Origin: Gemmatimonadota bacterium
Lineage (GTDB): Bacteria; Gemmatimonadota; Gemmatimonadetes; Gemmatimonadales; Gemmatimonadaceae
Length of the DNA: 64,000 nucleotides
Direction: 5' to 3'
Assembly: GCA_016704465.1 (NCBI GenBank)
Contig: JADJAD010000001.1
Span: forward strand, 558,001-622,000
In this document: piece by piece, positions 44,629-52,666 of the stretch
Layout of the letters: each line of letters begins with the position of its first letter
How positions within the stretch are numbered: position 1 is the stretch's first letter
Made by a program: the position numbers and the translations under genes
Notes under the pieces: generated by a model
Databases searched by the model: none
What the model was told of the DNA's origin: nothing
The model's input: only the letters and a program-made list of their open reading frames with translations

Positions 44629-46353
44629 TTAGGGTTGGCAGATCGCTCCACATTGCACCTGCACGGGCTTGCTCGCCGACCGCGAAGCACCGAGCGCGTC
44701 CGTGACCACCACTTCGACCGTGTACGAGGTGCCCGACATCCAGTTGAAGGTGTTCGCCGAGCCGGACTGTCGAGTTTGGCCATCCACCTTCCATTGGAAC
44801 TGCATTGGAGCAACGCCCCCCGCCGCACTGGCCGTGAAGGTCGGATACTCTCCCGGGGTCACCGTCGAGGGACCTGTGATGCTGACGCCGGTGAGTGGCG
44901 CGCCGGGCTGGACCGTCAGCGTGGCAAGCGAACCGTAGCCCTCGCTCACGACCTCGATGATCGCTGTCCCGGGCGTTTGTCCGCTCACCACGCCCTGCGC
45001 CGACACTGTCGCGATCGCGGGATTGCGTGAGGTCCACGTGAAGGTCCGTCCGCTGAGCGGCGCCCACTGGACAGAGTACGCCGCCGCCGCCAACTGAAGA
45101 CTCGACCCCACGCTTACCGCACCCGAGCCCGGTGTGACGGTTACGGAGGCCACGGACCCGACGGGCCGAGGCGACATGGCCACGTTCTCGAGCAGCGCCT
45201 GCTGAATCGCTGGCACGCCGAGCGTCGTCGCCTGCGTGTGATACATGCCGATCGCATCCAGCACCCGGTTGCTGCCGTTCATCACCTGGCTCGACCCGCT
45301 GATGAACCCGTCGAAGTTCGTCGTCAGGATAGGCTCGGGAAGAAACGGAGTCGGCCGGTAGTAGCCCTGCAATCCCCCGCACAGCGCCGCCCAGTCCGCG
45401 TCCATGTCTCCCACCGCCTGCGCCGTAAACAGCCAGAGGTCCGAACCGGCATCCAGCAGGTAGTCCGGCGAGTTGTTGTACCGCAGCCACTCGTTGATCG
45501 ACTGCGCCCAGACGTACGCGCGCACGTAGCCGAACCCCCGCGCATACTGCTGGCCGCCGAACAACATCTTCCACATCACATTGTACGGCGAATCCATGAC
45601 CCGAATGGACACCCGCTGCTTCAGACGCTGCTGCTCGGTCGCCGCAGTTTGGCTCAGGTACTGATGGAAGTTGGAGCCGGGTATCTCATCGAGAATCGCC
45701 GGGACGAGCTGCCCCGCCGCGTACTCGCAGAAACCCGCCTCCGTACAGAAGCGGCTCTGCACCAGCGCCGCCGCAGAGTACAGGAGCTGGAAGTACCCCA
45801 GGTCACGGATGTTCCCATTGCTGTAGGGATCACGAAAGTCGGGATCGTAGGCGGTATAGTACCGGATGGGATCGGCAATGGCCCCCGTCAGGTACCGCAC
45901 CCATTGCTGCACGCCGCCGTAGTAGAAGTTTGCCGCAATGTTCGCACCGAGGTGCGGGCTGGCAATGGATACCAGCGCGTCGCTGCGCGTGGAGATGCGA
46001 GACAAGGCTCGCACGACCACTCCACCTTGCGAGTGCGCCACGTAGGCGACCTTGCGGTTGCTGTCGCTTCCGAACAGCGTGTTCAGCATCGCGGGGAGCG
46101 ATGCGGCCTGGCTCCGGATGGGGTCGTACCAAACGGTTGTGGTCGCCGCCGGATGGATACGCAGGTTGGCCCGAAGTGTGGCCATCGCCGTACTCCAGAC
46201 GCTGCCATCGGAGAGAAATCCGTGCTGGAATGCCACGGGCCGGTCGAGCGTCGCGGCGGGCTGCCCCGCCAGCTGGGCAGCGGGCGTTGCCGTGAGCAGC
46301 AACGCCGGAAGGAGCAGCGCGCCGAGCGACCAGGATTGCGTGATGATGCGCAT
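44629..46353 (-). CDS. secreted lipase-like alpha/beta hydrolase with Big2-type domains
   Basis: The 574-residue protein has a signal peptide (about 1-30), a hydrolase domain with VAFQHGFLSDGSVW (oxyanion region) and the elbow AHSQGGVV (Ser nucleophile). After about residue 400 it has immunoglobulin-like segments: SVTVTPGSGAVSVGSSLQLAA and NPAIATVSAQGVVSGQTPGTAIIEV (Big2 style), then GVSITGPSTVTPGEYPTFTASA to the end. The beta domains suggest cell-surface attachment. The catalytic Asp and His are not certain by eye. It probably hydrolyses esters outside the cell. It lies nine bases from the upstream lipoprotein gene. Confidence 0.83.
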   Translation of the reverse strand: MRIITQSWSLGALLLPALLLTATPAAQLAGQPAATLDRPVAFQHGFLSDGSVWSTAMATLRANLRIHPAATTTVWYDPIRSQAASLPAMLNTLFGSDSNRKVAYVAHSQGGVVVRALSRISTRSDALVSIASPHLGANIAANFYYGGVQQWVRYLTGAIADPIRYYTAYDPDFRDPYSNGNIRDLGYFQLLYSAAALVQSRFCTEAGFCEYAAGQLVPAILDEIPGSNFHQYLSQTAATEQQRLKQRVSIRVMDSPYNVMWKMLFGGQQYARGFGYVRAYVWAQSINEWLRYNNSPDYLLDAGSDLWLFTAQAVGDMDADWAALCGGLQGYYRPTPFLPEPILTTNFDGFISGSSQVMNGSNRVLDAIGMYHTQATTLGVPAIQQALLENVAMSPRPVGSVASVTVTPGSGAVSVGSSLQLAAAAYSVQWAPLSGRTFTWTSRNPAIATVSAQGVVSGQTPGTAIIEVVSEGYGSLATLTVQPGAPLTGVSITGPSTVTPGEYPTFTASAAGGVAPMQFQWKVDGQTRQSGSANTFNWMSGTSYTVEVVVTDALGASRSASKPVQVQCGAICQP

Positions 46354-46361
46354 GGTGTCTC

Positions 46362-47315
46362 CTAGTTCGTCGGGAGGGAAAGCTGCGAGAGCTTCAGGTT
46401 CTTGTAACGCGTGGTGAGCTGCGGTCCGATCAACGCCCCATCGGCGCCGCGTCGCTCCGTCTGGCTCTCCTTCAGGACGTAGGAATCGATCCCCAGGCGC
46501 GCGTACGTGTTGCGCTTCACGAGGCTTCCTCCGTTGTGGAACGCCGCGCGTTCGTGCACGAGCCCGGTCGTCGGGTTGATCGTGACGCGCACGGAATCCG
46601 TCCCCGTGCGGACGGAGAGGATGTCCACGGTGTCTCGGCGCGTGCGTGCGGACACGCCTTGCATCGCCAGCAGACGCTTGAGCGCGCGCGCCTTGGCCGC
46701 GCGACCAATGACGTATGCGTCAGCCCACGCCCGCGACGAGTCCTTCGCCGCCGCGAACGGCGCGGCCGAACCGGCGGCCAGAATGGGCCCACCCAGGCCG
46801 GACACCGACGGAAATGGCGTCGCGTATTTCGGACGTGCCCGCAGCCCCGGCGGTGCGGCGTGCGTCGACGTGTCAACCGTCACGCCCGGCATCAATCCCG
46901 AGGCGTTGTAGACACGAAGGTACGACTTGTCGTCCGCCGTCTCGATGCGCGTGGGGGGCGACGGCATGCCCGTCGGTAACACGGCGTTGGACGGATACAT
47001 CGATCCCAGGTTGAAGGTCGATTGCCACACGCCGTTGGTGCCCAGCTGGCGCGTGACCGAGAAGCGGTAGCCGCGCGTCGCGCTCGCCGTCGCCCCGGTT
47101 GGCCCGGACGAGAACACCTCGACATCGAGCGTCAGCTGGTTCCACTCGTCATCCACATCGATGAAGCGGGAGGGTTCAGGGACGTTGGCGATGAACGGAG
47201 GACGGAGCGGAGGTTCACTACAGGCAACGCTGGCCGACGCCAGCAGGATGGTGATCCAGAAGCGCGGCCGACACTCGGCCGTTAGCGCTGGAGTTCTTTC
47301 TTGGGTCATGAGCAC
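46362..47315 (-). CDS. secreted putative lipoprotein of unknown function
   Basis: The 317-residue protein starts with a short N-terminal leader and a hydrophobic stretch ending ASVAC, a lipobox-like site (Cys32). The mature part is Ser/Thr/Pro-rich with a likely beta-rich body (WNQLTLDVEVFSSGPTGATASATRG) and a basic helical segment (RAAKARALKRLLAMQG). No known domain is recognised. It is first in a likely operon with the lipase-like protein and PQQ-like lipoprotein genes, all exported, so it may be a partner or chaperone for them. The start could be M1 or M3. Confidence 0.6.
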   Translation of the reverse strand: MLMTQERTPALTAECRPRFWITILLASASVACSEPPLRPPFIANVPEPSRFIDVDDEWNQLTLDVEVFSSGPTGATASATRGYRFSVTRQLGTNGVWQSTFNLGSMYPSNAVLPTGMPSPPTRIETADDKSYLRVYNASGLMPGVTVDTSTHAAPPGLRARPKYATPFPSVSGLGGPILAAGSAAPFAAAKDSSRAWADAYVIGRAAKARALKRLLAMQGVSARTRRDTVDILSVRTGTDSVRVTINPTTGLVHERAAFHNGGSLVKRNTYARLGIDSYVLKESQTERRGADGALIGPQLTTRYKNLKLSQLSLPTN

Positions 47316-47899
47316 ACCCTTTCATATGGATGAGGCACCTGGCGGTTCGCGTAGTCACGGAGCCATCGGACGTGGGGCATGCGCATCGTGCGCCGGCCTG
47401 GGCCGCGGCATGGGCGAGACGGTGAAGGGTGTGGCACCAGTCTCAACCGTAGACGTGCGGTGGTGCGCGCCGAGGACGAGCGCGCGTTTCCGTTGCGCCA
47501 CGGTAGCAAGGGGGCGTCACGTCGGCGTCACGTGAGGGGGACGGGAGACGGGACACGGGAGTCGGGCACGCGATAGCGCTGGCGGAGGACTATCCTATCG
47601 CGCGTGCGCGCGATGACCGTTCGAGTCTCCCCGTGCACCCGGCACCATCGCGTGGAGCTCCCTGGTGCTCGCCCGCACGAAGTACGTGACGTCCTGGAGG
47701 GAGTGATGCCACCCGCTTCACACCAGGACAGGGGCATCCCGCCGCCGTCAGACTGCTCCCGCGCCCTTACCTGCGATTCCCGCTGGCCGCCTGTGGCGAA
47801 GAGTGTACGGGACCGCGTCGACGACGACGCGCGCGAGGATCGACGCACTGGCGACTGAAAGCGGGAAGCCTTCGGCGCCGACCGATGGTCACCAGCGCC
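47316..47899. other. 584-base region without a recognised gene
   Basis: Several short frames exist but none shows coding character: they are Arg/Ser-rich without motifs, and the plus and minus frames look alike. A GC-rich self-complementary stretch (CGCGCGTGCGCGCG) lies at about 47598-47611. I see no promoter consensus, tRNA or repeat. It is probably upstream control DNA for the lipoprotein operon plus the downstream flank of the luciferase-like gene. Confidence 0.5.
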
Positions 47900-48889
47900 T
47901 CAGCGAACCACCCCCGCCACCTCGGCCACGATCTCGAACGAGCGCAGTCGTGCGGCGTGGTCGAACACCTGCGACGTCACGATCACCTCGTCGGCGCCGG
48001 TCCGCTCCACGAAGTCGTCGATCCCGCGACGCACGGTCTCGGGCGCGCCAACCACGGTGCACGACAGCACGTCGTCGAGCATGGCCCGTTCGTACGGCAG
48101 CAGCGACGAGGGAAATAGTTCGTCAGGCGGCGCCAGCAGCCCCGGGGTGCCGCGCCGCAGGTTCACGAACGCCTGCTGCAACGAGGTGAACAGCAGCGCC
48201 GCCTCGCGGTCGGTGTCGGCGGCGAAAACGTTCAGGCCGAGCATGACGTGCGGTGCCGCCAGCTGCAGCGACGGCTCGAAGCGCTCCCGATAGATCGCCA
48301 CCGCCTGTTGCAGGTGTGTGGGGGCGAAGTGCGAGGCGAAGGCGAAGGGCAGTCCCAGCATCGCCGCGACCTGCGCGCCGAACAACGAGGACCCCAGGAT
48401 CCACACCGGCACGTCGAGCCCCTCGCCGGGCACGGCGCGGATCGCCTGGCCCGGGTGCGCCGGCTCGAAGTACGACAGGAGCTCGACCACGTCCTGCGGG
48501 AAGTCGTCGCCCGCCGTGGCTCGGCGTCGCAATGCACGCGCGGTCGCCGGGTCCGAACCCGGCGCGCGACCAAGGCCCAGATCGATGCGCCCGGGAAAGA
48601 GCGACGCGAGCGTACCAAACTGCTCGGCGATGACGAGCGGCGAGTGGTTGGGGAGCATGATGCCCCCCGCCCCTACCCGAATCGTCGACGTCCCCGCCGC
48701 GACGTGCGCGATCACCACCGCAGTCGCGGCACTGGCGATCCCCGGGATGCCGTGATGCTCCGCCAGCCAGAAACGCCGGTAGCCCCACCGCTCCGCGTGA
48801 CGGGCAAGGTCACGCGAGCGCTCGAGGGCCTGCGCGGCGTCGCTCCCGTGCGTGATCGGGGCGAGGTCGAGGACGGAGAGCGGAACCAT
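47900..48889 (-). CDS. LLM-class (luciferase-like) flavin-dependent oxidoreductase
   Basis: The 329-residue protein fits the MsnO8-type LLM family: LSVLDLAPITHGSDAAQAL at the start, RFWLAEHHGIPGIASAATAVVIAHVAAGTSTIRVGAGGIMLPNHSPLVIAEQFGTL, GRIDLGLGRAPGSDP and PVWILGSSLFGAQVAAMLGLPFAFASHFAP. These are TIM-barrel monooxygenases or reductases using FMN or F420. No reductase partner is near. ATG 48889 was chosen because LSVLDLAP is the conserved N-terminus. It is downstream of the unrecognised pair and may be separately transcribed. Confidence 0.92.
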   Translation of the reverse strand: MVPLSVLDLAPITHGSDAAQALERSRDLARHAERWGYRRFWLAEHHGIPGIASAATAVVIAHVAAGTSTIRVGAGGIMLPNHSPLVIAEQFGTLASLFPGRIDLGLGRAPGSDPATARALRRRATAGDDFPQDVVELLSYFEPAHPGQAIRAVPGEGLDVPVWILGSSLFGAQVAAMLGLPFAFASHFAPTHLQQAVAIYRERFEPSLQLAAPHVMLGLNVFAADTDREAALLFTSLQQAFVNLRRGTPGLLAPPDELFPSSLLPYERAMLDDVLSCTVVGAPETVRRGIDDFVERTGADEVIVTSQVFDHAARLRSFEIVAEVAGVVR

Positions 48890-49009
48890 GCGATGGATGC
48901 GACGGGAGGGCGCGCCCCGTTCGTGCAACGTGGCGACCAGCGAAAGCTACCGTCGGCAACACAGCGCGGCGTGTTGCGCGCCCCCCTCCACACGGCTTTG
49001 TCCTTCACT

Positions 49010-49948
49010 TCACGACGGGGGCGGAAGAATCACCACCCGGTACAGCTCGGGGTTGCTCCCGAAGTACAGCTCGAACCCGCTCGCCGCCTCCGGCGAGTCC
49101 ACCACCCTCGTGATGGCGGCGGTGCGCGGGTACCACGCCTCCGACGGATGCCGAACCTTCGTCCAGGGCTGCAACACCGGCTGCTGCGTCAGCGTGTCGA
49201 ACCAGCGCGGGTCGTTCAGCACGTCGGCGAAAACCATCGTCGATTCGTAGTCGAAGGTGAAGAACTCGCTCAGCAACTCGACTGACTTGCCCTGCAGCAG
49301 CGTCGCCTCGATCTCGCTCGACGTGTAGGTCGCCCCCGCATCGCCCTTGGCAAGGAAGTTGGCGGCGCGTTCCACTTCGGTGTGCATCGCCGCGATTTCC
49401 GCCGCGGTCACCGGCCGGGTCGTCGTCTTCCCCCAAGGCTCGATATGATGGTAGTGCGTCCACGCCTCCATGCGCACGATCCCGAAGTGCGCGGCGAAAG
49501 CATACAGCGACGCCGTACCGCGCCCGATCTCACATCCGTCGAACGACCAGCGCGCGATGCGCGGGACCGAACCATCGAGCACGGTCTGCACCTGCGCGAG
49601 CGTCAACTGCTTCGTGTCGAACAGCAACTCGTTTTCGAGCGTGTGGAGGAGGACCGAGACGTGCTCAATCGAAGAGTACTCGGCCAATCGGTCGCGCATC
49701 GCTTCGCCAGACGTGACGAAGAACACCTCGTCCGGGGGCACGCCCTGCATCTGCTGGTAGAGCGCTTCGCCAGCCGCGCTCAGACTCGCTGTGGTCAGCA
49801 GGACGCGCCCGCCCGCGCGCTTGCCCGGCGCGGTCGCCCCGGTCGCCAGCACCTTGTTGGACTGTCCGGTCGCGTCATTCCGCAGCGCTCCGCTCGGCGT
49901 GGCAGGCACCTGGAGCGGCGCATCGGGCGTCGCCGGCTGTGGCGTCAC
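49010..49948 (-). CDS. unrecognised 312-residue protein with a possible caspase-like His/Cys pair
   Basis: No family is recognised. From GTG 49948 the first 45 residues are a Pro/Thr/Ala linker. Residues 46-170 alternate strands and helices: GRVLLTTA, VFFVTSG, HVSVLLHTLENELLF, RIARWSFDGCEIGRG and GIVRMEAWTHYHH. H102 follows a hydrophobic strand and C139 ends another one (FDGC), about 37 residues later, with RGTASLYAFAAHFG next. This order resembles the His then Cys of clan CD folds (caspase, CHAT, DUF4347), but HG is not conserved (HT here). The C-terminal third (TFDYESTMVFADVLNDPRWF) is unknown. The GTG overlaps the stop of the larger upstream gene by four bases. No signal peptide. Confidence 0.6.
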   Translation of the reverse strand: MTPQPATPDAPLQVPATPSGALRNDATGQSNKVLATGATAPGKRAGGRVLLTTASLSAAGEALYQQMQGVPPDEVFFVTSGEAMRDRLAEYSSIEHVSVLLHTLENELLFDTKQLTLAQVQTVLDGSVPRIARWSFDGCEIGRGTASLYAFAAHFGIVRMEAWTHYHHIEPWGKTTTRPVTAAEIAAMHTEVERAANFLAKGDAGATYTSSEIEATLLQGKSVELLSEFFTFDYESTMVFADVLNDPRWFDTLTQQPVLQPWTKVRHPSEAWYPRTAAITRVVDSPEAASGFELYFGSNPELYRVVILPPPS

Positions 49949-51732
49949 GTCGTCACCTCGTCCTCCTCTCCCATGCCGTAGACCTGCGCGTACACCGCCG
50001 CCGCGACCGCATCCTTCGCCGCGACGATGGACTGCGCGAGCTGCATGCGATCGTTGGCCAGCTGCTTCTCGCGAATCGCCTCGTTCTGCAACGCCGTCGA
50101 GTACGCATCGAGCGCCGAGTTGACCCCCAGCAGCGATTCCACCACCACGCTGTCCGTGGACATCACCACCGCGCGCTCCTTGAGCAGGACCCCTTCGACC
50201 GCGTACGGATCGTCGGCAGCCTGTGCCAGCGGCCCGCGCTTGAACCGATAGTACAGCGTCCCGTCCGCGCTCGGCGCGGGATAGCGGCACTGCTTGTCGG
50301 GCACCGCTTCGCTCACCTTCGCTGTGCGGCCACAGTTCGTCAGGACGACCTGGTCCAGCACCGGGACCGGGAGTCCCCGCACGTCGAAGGCAACCGCGAT
50401 GGTGCGCAGCACGTCTTCGCACACCGCGTCCACGTGCTTGGGATCGATCACCTCGGCGACGAGCTTGCGCATCGCCGACACCGGCTCCTCACGCCAGCTC
50501 CCGGCGTTGCCGTTGGTGAAGGCGATGCGCACTTCCTTCAGGTGCGTGCGCGTGTGGTACATCTGGTTGAGCTCACGGAACGTGTAGTTCAGCACGCGTC
50601 CCACGTTGATGTTCGTGATCGTGCGCTCGATCACCTCCTCGTCCTCTGTCGACTCGGAGCGTTCCGAGTTGGACGTGACCGTATTCTCCCGATGCGCCGA
50701 CGATTCGGCCGAATGTTCGGCGACCGCTTCATCGACCGACTTTGCAAACTCTTCCGTGGACGAGGAGTATTCGCCGCCCCCGCCTCCCGACACCGATGCA
50801 GACCCAAAGCCGAACGATCCCTTGACTTCGGCCTCGGCGTGCCAGTTCTCGGTCTGGTCCTGCGTCGCCGTGTCGGTTGTCTCGGTCATCACGCTGTCGG
50901 CGAAACGATCCGCTGCACTCTCGGTGTAGGAGTCTACGATTGACGAGGCGAGCGAGACCGACTCCTCGGTCGCGCGCCAGGTGCGCGTGCTGATCGTCGT
51001 GGTCTCGCCAGGCAGGAGGGTGAACGTCTTGACCGTCTTGCCCAGGCCGTATTCACCCAGGAAGGCGCTGATCCCGATCACCTGCACCAGGAAGAGCGCG
51101 GGGACAGGGTCCGCTTCCACGTCGATCGGCGTCGTCGTGCCGCCGCCGCCCCACGTTCCGGTCGGCACGTTCACGACCCCGTCGATCACGGCGCTGATGC
51201 TGTCGTGGAACGCCGTGGCCTCGTCGCTGACTGATCCCGCGCTCCCGCCGCCTTGGTTCCCGGGCGGGTCGGGTGTGCCGGAGGACGTATCGGGCGTCGT
51301 GTTGCCGGTATCGGGGTCGTAGTCGTACGTCTTCGCCGCAGTGGTGCCGCGTCCGCCCTGACGCACCCACGCCGCGAGCGACCCCTGTTGCATGAGCGCG
51401 TCGCACGCGCTGGCATTGATCGCCAACTCGGCGCGCTGCAGCGTGGTGCGGGAGCTCGCGCGCGGGATCTTGAGTCGGCGCCCGAACCACGCCGACGTCA
51501 GCAACTCCGGCTTGGAGACCTCCCAGCTCCCGACTTCGGAACGGCTGAGCCCCATGAGCGACGCCCACTTCGTGCCCGCTTCCAGCGCCGAGTCGAGCCA
51601 GTGGCCCTCCGGAATGTCGGTGATTTGGATGATGCGGCGTCCCACGTATTGTCCGGGCTGCGGCAGGTTCTGGTTGATGACGCCGCCAGTGCCGACGTCG
51701 CCTTCGAAATCCACGGTGCGTGCGCGTGCCAT
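49945..51732 (-). CDS. unrecognised 595-residue helix-Gly-helix protein
   Basis: No family is recognised. The layout is an N-terminal domain (1-130), a Pro/Gly/Thr linker (135-190), a hydrophobic patch PALFLVQVIGISAFLGEYG (about 219-237), then two long Ser/Thr/Glu-rich helices (about 255-310 and 330-385) joined by a Gly-rich hydrophobic turn (GSFGFGSASVSGGGGGEYSS). A conserved-looking core follows (NVGRVLNYTFRELNQMYHTR, then an alpha/beta part), ending in an Ala/Gln helix. It has no signal peptide. The amphipathic hairpin could be structural or membrane-interacting; this is inference from pattern only. GAGAGGGGGG precedes the ATG at 51732. It is coupled to the possible caspase-like gene by GTGA. 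Confidence 0.55.
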   Translation of the reverse strand: MARARTVDFEGDVGTGGVINQNLPQPGQYVGRRIIQITDIPEGHWLDSALEAGTKWASLMGLSRSEVGSWEVSKPELLTSAWFGRRLKIPRASSRTTLQRAELAINASACDALMQQGSLAAWVRQGGRGTTAAKTYDYDPDTGNTTPDTSSGTPDPPGNQGGGSAGSVSDEATAFHDSISAVIDGVVNVPTGTWGGGGTTTPIDVEADPVPALFLVQVIGISAFLGEYGLGKTVKTFTLLPGETTTISTRTWRATEESVSLASSIVDSYTESAADRFADSVMTETTDTATQDQTENWHAEAEVKGSFGFGSASVSGGGGGEYSSSTEEFAKSVDEAVAEHSAESSAHRENTVTSNSERSESTEDEEVIERTITNINVGRVLNYTFRELNQMYHTRTHLKEVRIAFTNGNAGSWREEPVSAMRKLVAEVIDPKHVDAVCEDVLRTIAVAFDVRGLPVPVLDQVVLTNCGRTAKVSEAVPDKQCRYPAPSADGTLYYRFKRGPLAQAADDPYAVEGVLLKERAVVMSTDSVVVESLLGVNSALDAYSTALQNEAIREKQLANDRMQLAQSIVAAKDAVAAAVYAQVYGMGEEDEVTT

Positions 51733-51817
51733 GCCCCCCCTCTCCGTCCGAGTAATGCGACTGTTGGTGCCGCGTACTTGTCAGAGCGCCATTTCGTGCG
51801 CGAAGTGGACATTTCCA

Positions 51818-51904
51818 CCGTACACCCCGTCATCAACCCCGCCTGCCGCTCCGCCGGCGACGTCGCGGGTGCTAGTCCAGCGTCTCCCGCGCCGTTACCT
51901 GCAA
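51818..51904 (-). pseudogene. degenerate fragment of an epimerase-family gene 3' end
   Basis: On the minus strand VTARETLD and, in another frame, PAERQAGLMTG are visible. They match the ending of the intact NAD epimerase gene at 60781-61902 (VTARETLEW, then LPAERQAGLKTGFTAE). At DNA level 51838-51900 aligns with 60843-60903 with roughly 80 percent identity by eye, with a two-base length difference in the middle that breaks the frame. No other part of that gene remains. It lies between the 595-residue protein gene and the His-rich gene, so a former paralogue was lost here. Confidence 0.75.
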
Positions 51905-51994
51905 CGTCCATCGCGATCGTTCCTGCCCGTTGGCGAGCACGGTCCATCGACCCGCGCGCATTGCCTCGGTGCGCCCGTACGTGTACACTCTGGC

Positions 51995-52486
51995 GTGCTC
52001 CACTCCCGACTCTCCCGCGCAGTCGCACTGGCCTCGGCCATGCTCGCCAGCCTCTCGGCTCCGGCGCTGGCACTCGCGCACGGTCACGTGCACGAGCACC
52101 TGGTCAGCCGGCATCACGGCGCCGCTAGCACTCAGCAGCACGGCGAGTCCATCGGCGAAGACCACCACGCGGCGAGCCACGAGGAGCCCCGCGAGCATCA
52201 CGACGCGATTCTCAAGTCCGTGCATTCGCCCCTCGCCGGCGTGAGTCAGCCGTCACAGGGCGAGCATCAACACGGCCACCCGGCCCTGAGCGCGGTCACC
52301 GCAGCGCGCGACGTGATCCGATGGCAGGCCGCACCGATCGTCGCGATCGCTGCGCCGCCTGCGGCCCCGGTCCTGACGACAATCCGCGTTGTCCGGAGCG
52401 CGCACCAAACCAACCGTTCGACGCTGGCACGCCCCGATCCGGAACAGGGGCCTCCGCCCGCACTCCGGGCTCCCCCGATCGCCTGA
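51995..52486 (+). CDS. His-rich periplasmic metal-binding protein
   Basis: From GTG 51995 the 163-residue protein has a signal peptide (to about ALALA) and a mature part with many His, such as AHGHVHEHL, SRHHG, EDHHAASHEEPREHHD and GEHQHGH. Such tracts bind Cu, Ni, Zn or Co in periplasmic sensors and chaperones. The last third is Pro/Ala/Arg-rich. It heads the metal-efflux genes, 180 bases before the TolC-type gene, so it may deliver or buffer ions. No family is recognised beyond His content. ATG 52039 is an alternative but would shorten the signal peptide. Confidence 0.65.
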   Translation: MLHSRLSRAVALASAMLASLSAPALALAHGHVHEHLVSRHHGAASTQQHGESIGEDHHAASHEEPREHHDAILKSVHSPLAGVSQPSQGEHQHGHPALSAVTAARDVIRWQAAPIVAIAAPPAAPVLTTIRVVRSAHQTNRSTLARPDPEQGPPPALRAPPIA

Positions 52487-52666
52487 GACGCCACGCGCGT
52501 CGCCGAGTCGTTCCACTAACGTGGTTTGAACTCAGGTGATGCGCTGGCGTTGTGCCTGTCGCGTGGCGTGTGAGTCTCTCCGCCAGCGACCGATGCGTGC
52601 CCATATCCGCTCGGTGATTCGCCGACGGCGTCTGCGGGCCACGCAACACGCCAGCTCAGGTGTTTC

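Noticed and set aside
49945..51732. Naming the large protein a gasdermin
   Set aside because: It is more than twice the length of bacterial gasdermins and I see no gasdermin motif. Only the neighbouring caspase-like pattern prompted the idea.
51733..51994. Independent small gene in the gap before the His-rich gene
   Set aside because: The recognisable peptide pieces (VTARETLD, PAERQAGL) are the frame-broken epimerase relic, not a new ORF.
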